Notes under the pieces: generated by a model | Seen by the model: only the letters and a program-made list of their open reading frames with translations | Databases searched by the model: none | What the model was told of the DNA's origin: nothing | Assembly: GCA_040389165.1 (NCBI GenBank) | Contig: JAZKAK010000034.1 | Span: 1 to 20,527, forward strand | Source of the DNA: CAIOTO01 sp040389165 | GTDB taxonomy: Bacteria > Pseudomonadota > Alphaproteobacteria > Paracaedibacterales > CAIOTO01 | Direction of reading: 5' to 3' | DNA length: 20,527 bases | In this document: piece after piece, positions 16,545 through 20,527 of the stretch | Position numbering within the stretch: the first letter of the stretch is position 1 | How the letters are laid out: the number at the start of each line of letters is the position of its first letter | Translations under genes and position numbers: made by a program

Positions 16545-16573
16545 ATGACAAATGATCTAAATCGCGCTAAAAT
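16545..16573 (+). promoter_or_regulatory. Promoter of the Bax-inhibitor-1 family gene
   Basis: ATGACA (16545-16550), a 17-bp spacer and TAAAAT (16568-16573), each one base from the sigma-70 consensus. Transcription would start near 16580, which argues against the GTG at 16574 as the start of the next gene and for the ATG at 16610. Confidence 0.65.
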
Positions 16574-16609
16574 GTGACCATCGATAAAACACAGACTATG
16601 GAGTTTTTA

Positions 16610-17323
16610 ATGTCACGTTTTGATGATCAACCAATTTTCCGCACCGGCGGAACACTTAGCGCAATCGACGAAGGTCTACGCGCATTTATGCTACGCGTGT
16701 ATAGCTTCATGGCACTTGGGCTTGGGCTAACAGGTGTTGTTGCCTACATTGTTGCTTCTAACCCACAGCTTATGCATGCCGTGCATGGTTCGGGTCTTTC
16801 GCTTCTTTTTATGCTTGCACCGATTGGTGTTGTTATGTTTCTAAGTATTCGTATGAATAAAATCGAAGCAGCAACCGCACAAATGTTGTTTTGGGTATTC
16901 GCTGCACTTATGGGAATCTCCCTTTCGGTTGTGTTTGCTGTGTACCAAGAAGCAAGTATTGCACAAATGTTTTTTGTTACCGCGTCTGTTTTTGGCTCGA
17001 TGAGTTTATACGGATACACAACAAAAAAAGATCTAACGTCCATGGGATCGTTTATGATCATGGGCCTTTGGGGTATTATCCTGGCAAGCCTTGTGAATCT
17101 GTTCATGCAAAGCAGCGCAATGCAGTTGATGCTTTCTGTGTTGACGGTAATTGTTTTCACAGGCCTTACCGCTTATGACACACAACGAATTAAGGAAGTA
17201 TATGCTGACTCTGACAGTCTAGATACAGCAAGCAAAAAAGCTGTGTTCGGTGCGTTGATGTTGTATATGGATTTCATTAATATATTTCTATCATTATTGC
17301 GTTTGTTTGGTGTTCGTAAGTAA
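16610..17323 (+). CDS. Bax inhibitor-1/YccA family membrane protein
   Basis: 237 residues from the ATG at 16610, chosen because GGAG stands 6 nt before it and because the upstream candidates (GTG 16574, ATG 16598) lack this. About seven hydrophobic segments follow a short cytoplasmic N-terminus. LTAYDTQRIKEVY near the C-terminus and the final DFINIFLSLLRLFG are family signatures. Bacterial members are inner-membrane proteins; some (BsYetJ) are pH-sensitive calcium leak channels and others (YccA) interact with the FtsH protease, so the role here is not settled. Followed by a strong terminator at 17357, so it is probably a monocistronic unit. Confidence 0.95.
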   Translation: MSRFDDQPIFRTGGTLSAIDEGLRAFMLRVYSFMALGLGLTGVVAYIVASNPQLMHAVHGSGLSLLFMLAPIGVVMFLSIRMNKIEAATAQMLFWVFAALMGISLSVVFAVYQEASIAQMFFVTASVFGSMSLYGYTTKKDLTSMGSFMIMGLWGIILASLVNLFMQSSAMQLMLSVLTVIVFTGLTAYDTQRIKEVYADSDSLDTASKKAVFGALMLYMDFINIFLSLLRLFGVRK

Positions 17324-17356
17324 GTTTGTTACTAAATAAATTCAGAATCAACAAAG

Positions 17357-17385
17357 ACCCTGTGGTTAATCCCACGGGGTTTTTA
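17357..17385 (+). terminator. Rho-independent terminator after the BI-1 family gene
   Basis: A 9-bp stem (17357-17365 with 17372-17380, one G-T wobble) around a 6-nt loop, followed by a T-run (17380-17384). It begins 33 nt after the stop of the BI-1 gene and ends just before the Shine-Dalgarno sequence of the next gene. Confidence 0.85.
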
Positions 17386-17399
17386 AATTGAGGTGTGTT

Positions 17400-18644
17400 A
17401 TGTGCGTGCAGCATGTGTTGAAATCTAAAAAGACCCCCAGCATGGCGATTATTTACCTATGTGTTATTGCACTTGGTGTTTTAAGTGGAATGTCAAACGA
17501 AGCGATCGCCCACAGCGCAGGACTGCTTATTTCGGATATCTTCATTAAAATATTCAAATGCATAAGTCTTCCCATCATTGCGCTTTCGATCATTGTTACG
17601 CTTTCCCAATACAACGCTGATGCCGAAATGAAACGAATTTGGCAACGGACTCTGTTTTACACGCTTAGCACCACACTTATTGCGGCATGTGTCGCCTTTG
17701 TTTTGTACCTGCTTATTGCGCCGACCAACATCGCGACAGTGATGCATGCGGTTGATCCTGGGGTGGCGGCGGCGCCAGTCACGCAGGGGAACTACTTTGA
17801 TTATCTTACCCAGCTTGTCCCGGTGAATATTTTCTCGCCATTCCTGGAACATCATGTGATGGGTGCGCTTTTCATGAGTATGGTTGTGGGTATTGCGATT
17901 CGTACCATTCCGGACCCAGAATCACGCCTTGCGATTACAAATTTTTTCAAAGGAAGCCATGGGATCTTTATTGTGGTCACAGGATGGGTTGTAAAAATCA
18001 TTCCGATTGCTTTGTATGGGTTTATCACAACAACTGTTGTTCAGCTTAAAAGCGGTGTTGATATTAGTGGCCTTGGGGGCTATTTAGCAATTGTTGTGCT
18101 GGCAAATGTTATTCAGGGATTAGTGATTTTACCACTCTTTCTGCGAATCAATAACGTTGCACCCTTCAAGGCGATGCGGGGGATGTTACCTGCGTTGTCT
18201 GTGGCGTTTTTTTCAAAATCATCTGCGGGAACGTTGCCTATTACCATGGAAACCGCCGAGCGTAATTTGGATGTTTCATCAAAAGTGAGCCGGTTTGTTT
18301 TGCCTCTATGCACATCAATTAACATGAATGGTTGCGCTGCGTTTATATTTACAACCGTTATTTACTTGATGCAAAACAATGGTATGGATGTTGGCATTAT
18401 GACGATGTTGTTATGGATCTTTATCGCAACGATTGCCGCTATTGGTAATGCCGGCGTTCCGATGGGATGTTTTTTCCTAAGCGCAAGTTTACTCACCAGT
18501 ATGAATGTGCCAATCGTTCTGCTTGGTCTTATTTTACCTTTTTATAGCATTATTGATATGATCGAAACGGCACTTAATGTGTGGTCAGATTCCTGTGTTG
18601 CCAAGGTGATTGATGTGCAAAACAAGGGATTTGAGGCACATTAA
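17400..18644 (+). CDS. Dicarboxylate/amino acid:cation symporter (DAACS family)
   Basis: 414 residues from the ATG at 17400; GAGG at 17390-17393 is correctly spaced, whereas the TTG at 17388 is not preferred. An integral membrane protein of the glutamate/aspartate/C4-dicarboxylate:H+ or Na+ symporter family. Seen are the HP1 serine-rich SSAGTLP (274-280), TSINMNGCA (295-303) in the substrate/cation-binding helix, and the C-terminal LNVWSDSCVAKVID with Asp387. The commonly seen NMDG motif reads NMNG here, so an acidic cation ligand appears replaced by Asn. The substrate cannot be told from sequence; glutamate, aspartate or succinate-type acids are likely and would suit a host-dependent bacterium. 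Its own promoter is not obvious and must lie close to the terminator. Confidence 0.94.
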   Translation: MCVQHVLKSKKTPSMAIIYLCVIALGVLSGMSNEAIAHSAGLLISDIFIKIFKCISLPIIALSIIVTLSQYNADAEMKRIWQRTLFYTLSTTLIAACVAFVLYLLIAPTNIATVMHAVDPGVAAAPVTQGNYFDYLTQLVPVNIFSPFLEHHVMGALFMSMVVGIAIRTIPDPESRLAITNFFKGSHGIFIVVTGWVVKIIPIALYGFITTTVVQLKSGVDISGLGGYLAIVVLANVIQGLVILPLFLRINNVAPFKAMRGMLPALSVAFFSKSSAGTLPITMETAERNLDVSSKVSRFVLPLCTSINMNGCAAFIFTTVIYLMQNNGMDVGIMTMLLWIFIATIAAIGNAGVPMGCFFLSASLLTSMNVPIVLLGLILPFYSIIDMIETALNVWSDSCVAKVIDVQNKGFEAH

Positions 18645-18869
18645 TTTTTGTTTGCGATGATCAACACCATCGATTTAAGAATTCATTAATTAAAAAAATA
18701 TGTTGTAAAATGAATGGGATTCGCGTTACTGTATATCAGGTTTGGATGATGAAAAATAAATGGATTTTATTTCCGTTATTTCATCCACAAAGATCCCACA
18801 GTGGATCGCCTTAATATACACCCCGCATATACATATAAAACCTTTTAACATAAGCGAATTATTACATTG

Positions 18870-19484
18870 ATGATCAAACGTAACCGACCACGTCCGAATG
18901 GTGGCATGCGCCCTCACCGTCCTCACCAAAATGGTTATTCTTCGAATCCGAATTCAAAAAACGATGATAACTCTGAGCTTCGTCTTAAAAATCGCGGTTA
19001 TTATCAACAAATGTATGATAAATATTCAGTGGCAGCACGGGAATCCTTAAGTCTTGGTGAGCGCATCGAGGCTGAAAATCATTTCCAACACGCAGAACAT
19101 TATTTGCGTCAGTTGAATGATCGTATTCGTTATGATAACGAGGCTCAGCAACAGCAACAACAACGTTTGCAAGTACAGCAGGCGCAACAAGCTCAGCAGT
19201 TGGCTCAACAGCAAGCCCAAGCTCAAACGCAACAGGTTTCTCAGTCACCAATTTTGGTACAAACACCTACGCAACAACCTGTTCGTGTGCATAGCATCGA
19301 ACACGCGGATGTTGCAGAGGGTGATGTTCAAGCGATTTCGGTTACTGGTGACGAAGGCGAACAGGCTGCGCCAGCGCAAGAAAAGCGTCCTTATCGGAAA
19401 CGCGTTTTACGTACACCACATAGAAGGCATGTCCCACAAGATGCTGCAGCGTCGACCCCAACTGATACGGTTACACCATCATGA
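18870..19484 (+). CDS. DUF4167 domain protein
   Basis: 204 residues from the ATG at 18870. A basic Arg/Pro/Asn-rich N-terminus (1-40) precedes the DUF4167 domain (about 40-85), recognised from KYSVAARESLSLGERIEAENHFQHAEHYLR-like sequence (DUF4167 is characteristic of Alphaproteobacteria). This is followed by a Gln-rich stretch (about 90-130) and a disordered, basic C-terminus. The family is thought to be nucleic-acid associated because of its basic ends, but its function is not established. The stop overlaps the era start in ATGA, so the two are very probably translationally coupled. No clear Shine-Dalgarno sequence precedes the ATG. Confidence 0.92.
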   Translation: MIKRNRPRPNGGMRPHRPHQNGYSSNPNSKNDDNSELRLKNRGYYQQMYDKYSVAARESLSLGERIEAENHFQHAEHYLRQLNDRIRYDNEAQQQQQQRLQVQQAQQAQQLAQQQAQAQTQQVSQSPILVQTPTQQPVRVHSIEHADVAEGDVQAISVTGDEGEQAAPAQEKRPYRKRVLRTPHRRHVPQDAAASTPTDTVTPS

Positions 19485-20419
19485 ACCTCAACGAAATCAA
19501 TAATACTGTACACACAGACACCGATAACACGATGCAATCGACCATACGTAAATGTGGTTATGTAGCCGTGCTTGGTCGGCCGAATGCTGGTAAATCAACG
19601 CTTGTGAATAAAATCACCGGTCACAAGGTCTCTATTGTGTCGCCAAAAGTACAAACGACACGCCGACGTGTGCTTGGTATACAAATCAAAGGGGATGCAC
19701 AGCTTATTTTGGTTGATACACCTGGTTTGTTTGCGCCAAAGCGTGCCCTTGAAAAAGCGATTGTTCAAGAAGCCTGGAAAGCACCGAAAGATGCCGACGT
19801 GGTTGTCTATATGGTTGATGTAACCGGCCGGAATCACGCAGAAGATTTGGCTTTGATTGATCAGTTACCAACAAACATCCCTTTGTACATCGTGTTCAAC
19901 AAAGTTGATTTGATCAATAAAGAAAAATTGTTTACCGTTGCGCAGCCGTTCAATCAACTGAATAAAGCCAAAGAGTTTTTCATGATTTCTGCCAGTAAAG
20001 GCAGCGGTGTTGATCATCTTGTCGAAAAAATGGTGTCCGAACTTCCAAAGGGACCGTGGTTGTTTGATGAAGACCAAATTTCAGATGCGCCAAAAAAACT
20101 GTGGGCTGCTGAAATCACACGTGAGCAATTATATCTACAATTAGAAAACGAATTGCCGTACGAAACGTTTGTTGAGACCGAAAAATACGAAGTGTTCGAC
20201 AACGGATCCGTTAAGATTTCACAAGCGATTGTGGTCGCACGTGACAGCCAAAAATCCATTGTTGTGGGTAAAGGTGGTCAACGTATTAAAGACATCAGTA
20301 TGCGTGCTCGTCACGAAATGGAACGTTACCTCGAACAAAAAGTCCATTTATTCCTGTTTGTAAAGATCGAGGAAAACTGGATGAGTAAAGAACGTTTCTT
20401 ACGCGAGATATTCTTTTAG
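19481..20419 (+). CDS. era: GTPase Era
   Basis: A 312-residue essential GTPase that binds the 3' end of 16S rRNA and checks 30S subunit assembly. Seen are G1 GRPNAGKST (32-40), G3 DTPG (79-82), G4 NKVD (140-143), G5 SASKG (170-174) and the C-terminal KH domain with VVGKGGQRIK (261-270) and VKIEENW. The N-terminus is about 17 residues longer than usual; an internal ATG at 19532 (MQSTIRK) would give the typical length. I keep 19481 because it overlaps the DUF4167 stop as ATGA. In many bacteria era follows rnc (RNase III), which is absent here, so the operon is rearranged. Confidence 0.97.
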   Translation: MNLNEINNTVHTDTDNTMQSTIRKCGYVAVLGRPNAGKSTLVNKITGHKVSIVSPKVQTTRRRVLGIQIKGDAQLILVDTPGLFAPKRALEKAIVQEAWKAPKDADVVVYMVDVTGRNHAEDLALIDQLPTNIPLYIVFNKVDLINKEKLFTVAQPFNQLNKAKEFFMISASKGSGVDHLVEKMVSELPKGPWLFDEDQISDAPKKLWAAEITREQLYLQLENELPYETFVETEKYEVFDNGSVKISQAIVVARDSQKSIVVGKGGQRIKDISMRARHEMERYLEQKVHLFLFVKIEENWMSKERFLREIFF

Positions 20420-20473
20420 CTAGCTGCCCCTTAATACCTAAAACCATCCTCGATGATTTTGTGAGTTTCATTC

Positions 20474-20527
20474 CATGCTACCCGTCACTTTTTGTCACTC
20501 CACCCTTGTCATTCCCGCGGAGGCGGG
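20474..20527 (+). repeat. Partial copy of the MITE-like repeat, cut by the window end
   Basis: The last 54 bases match the left arm of the complete element at 8592-8754 base for base, ending in the GC-rich core at the window edge. It is inverted relative to the copy at 1-52. It begins 55 nt after the era stop. Confidence 0.9.

Larger units (their letters stand above)
16266..16573. other. Candidate replication origin (DnaA-box cluster) between protein E and the BI-1 gene
   Basis: No gene is seen here. Four identical CTGTGGATAAC repeats contain perfect DnaA boxes (TTATCCACA on the minus strand) at 16279-16287, 16342-16350, 16392-16400 and 16447-16455. A TGTGAATAA box lies at 16291-16299 and an oppositely oriented TTATACACA at 16380-16388. 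Near-boxes TTATCCCCG and TTATTCACC follow (16473-16490). An exact TTAA-N7-TTAA lies at 16313-16327. The right flank (about 16500-16573) is strongly AT-rich, as expected of an unwinding element. Genes point mostly leftward to the left of it and all rightward to the right, and hand-counted G versus C on the plus strand changes sign across it. A DnaA-titration or DnaA-regulated control region is the alternative. Confidence 0.62.

Noticed and set aside
16574..16609. Upstream starts (GTG 16574, ATG 16598) for the BI-1 family gene
   Set aside because: The promoter at 16545-16573 would start transcription near 16580, and only the ATG at 16610 has a well-spaced GGAG.
17361..17369. TGTGGTTAA as another DnaA box
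   Set aside because: It has a mismatch within the core and forms part of the terminator stem after the BI-1 gene.
18736..18812. A tiny plus-strand open frame and a gatcc...ggatc hairpin upstream of DUF4167
   Set aside because: About 20 codons without a ribosome binding site, and a 5-bp stem without conserved riboswitch features; too little to support a call.

Overview
The window looks like a piece of an alphaproteobacterial genome, probably an intracellular or host-associated lineage of the Holosporales/Rickettsiales kind. The evidence is a DUF4167 protein (a family typical of Alphaproteobacteria) next to era, modest G+C, many Sec-exported proteins with no recognisable family, dispersed palindromic repeats, and a type VI secretion (T6SS) gene pair. 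The taxonomic placement is inference. Both window ends lie inside copies of the same repeat, facing each other in inverted orientation, which suggests an assembly contig that broke at repeats.

Layout. 1-5649: a repeat edge, a promoter, an imperfect palindrome in the 5' leader, then tssL (icmH/dotU) and an unusually long tssM (icmF), two inner-membrane parts of the T6SS membrane complex. 5651-7116: a leftward gene for a secreted protein with a C-terminal four-cysteine knuckle (secreted protein A). 7117-8556: a leftward azlC-azlD-tsaE operon (branched-chain amino acid export; t6A tRNA modification). 8557-8890: an intergenic stretch holding a complete 163-bp MITE-like element with a 7-bp target duplication. 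8891-11800: divergent genes for secreted proteins B (coiled-coil, tandem repeats) and C. 11801-15484: hemC, secreted protein D and rimI, all leftward, with two more palindromic repeats between them. 15720-16265: a small secreted orphan, protein E. 16266-16609: a DnaA-box cluster that I read as a candidate chromosomal origin. 17kb to the end: rightward genes for a Bax-inhibitor-1 family protein, a DAACS symporter, DUF4167 and Era.

Two observations stand out. First, secreted proteins A, B and C, which lie among housekeeping genes, share a collinear module of about 110-130 residues after the signal peptide that I do not recognise; they look like a lineage-specific paralogous family. Second, the 16.3-16.57 kb gap carries four identical 11-bp DnaA-box-containing repeats, two further boxes, an exact TTAA-N7-TTAA (CtrA-type) site and an AT-rich flank. 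It also sits where gene orientation flips from mostly leftward to wholly rightward and where hand-counted GC skew on the plus strand changes sign. It is not next to the genes that usually mark alphaproteobacterial origins (hemE, parAB, gidA), so it would be an origin in an unusual setting, if confirmed.
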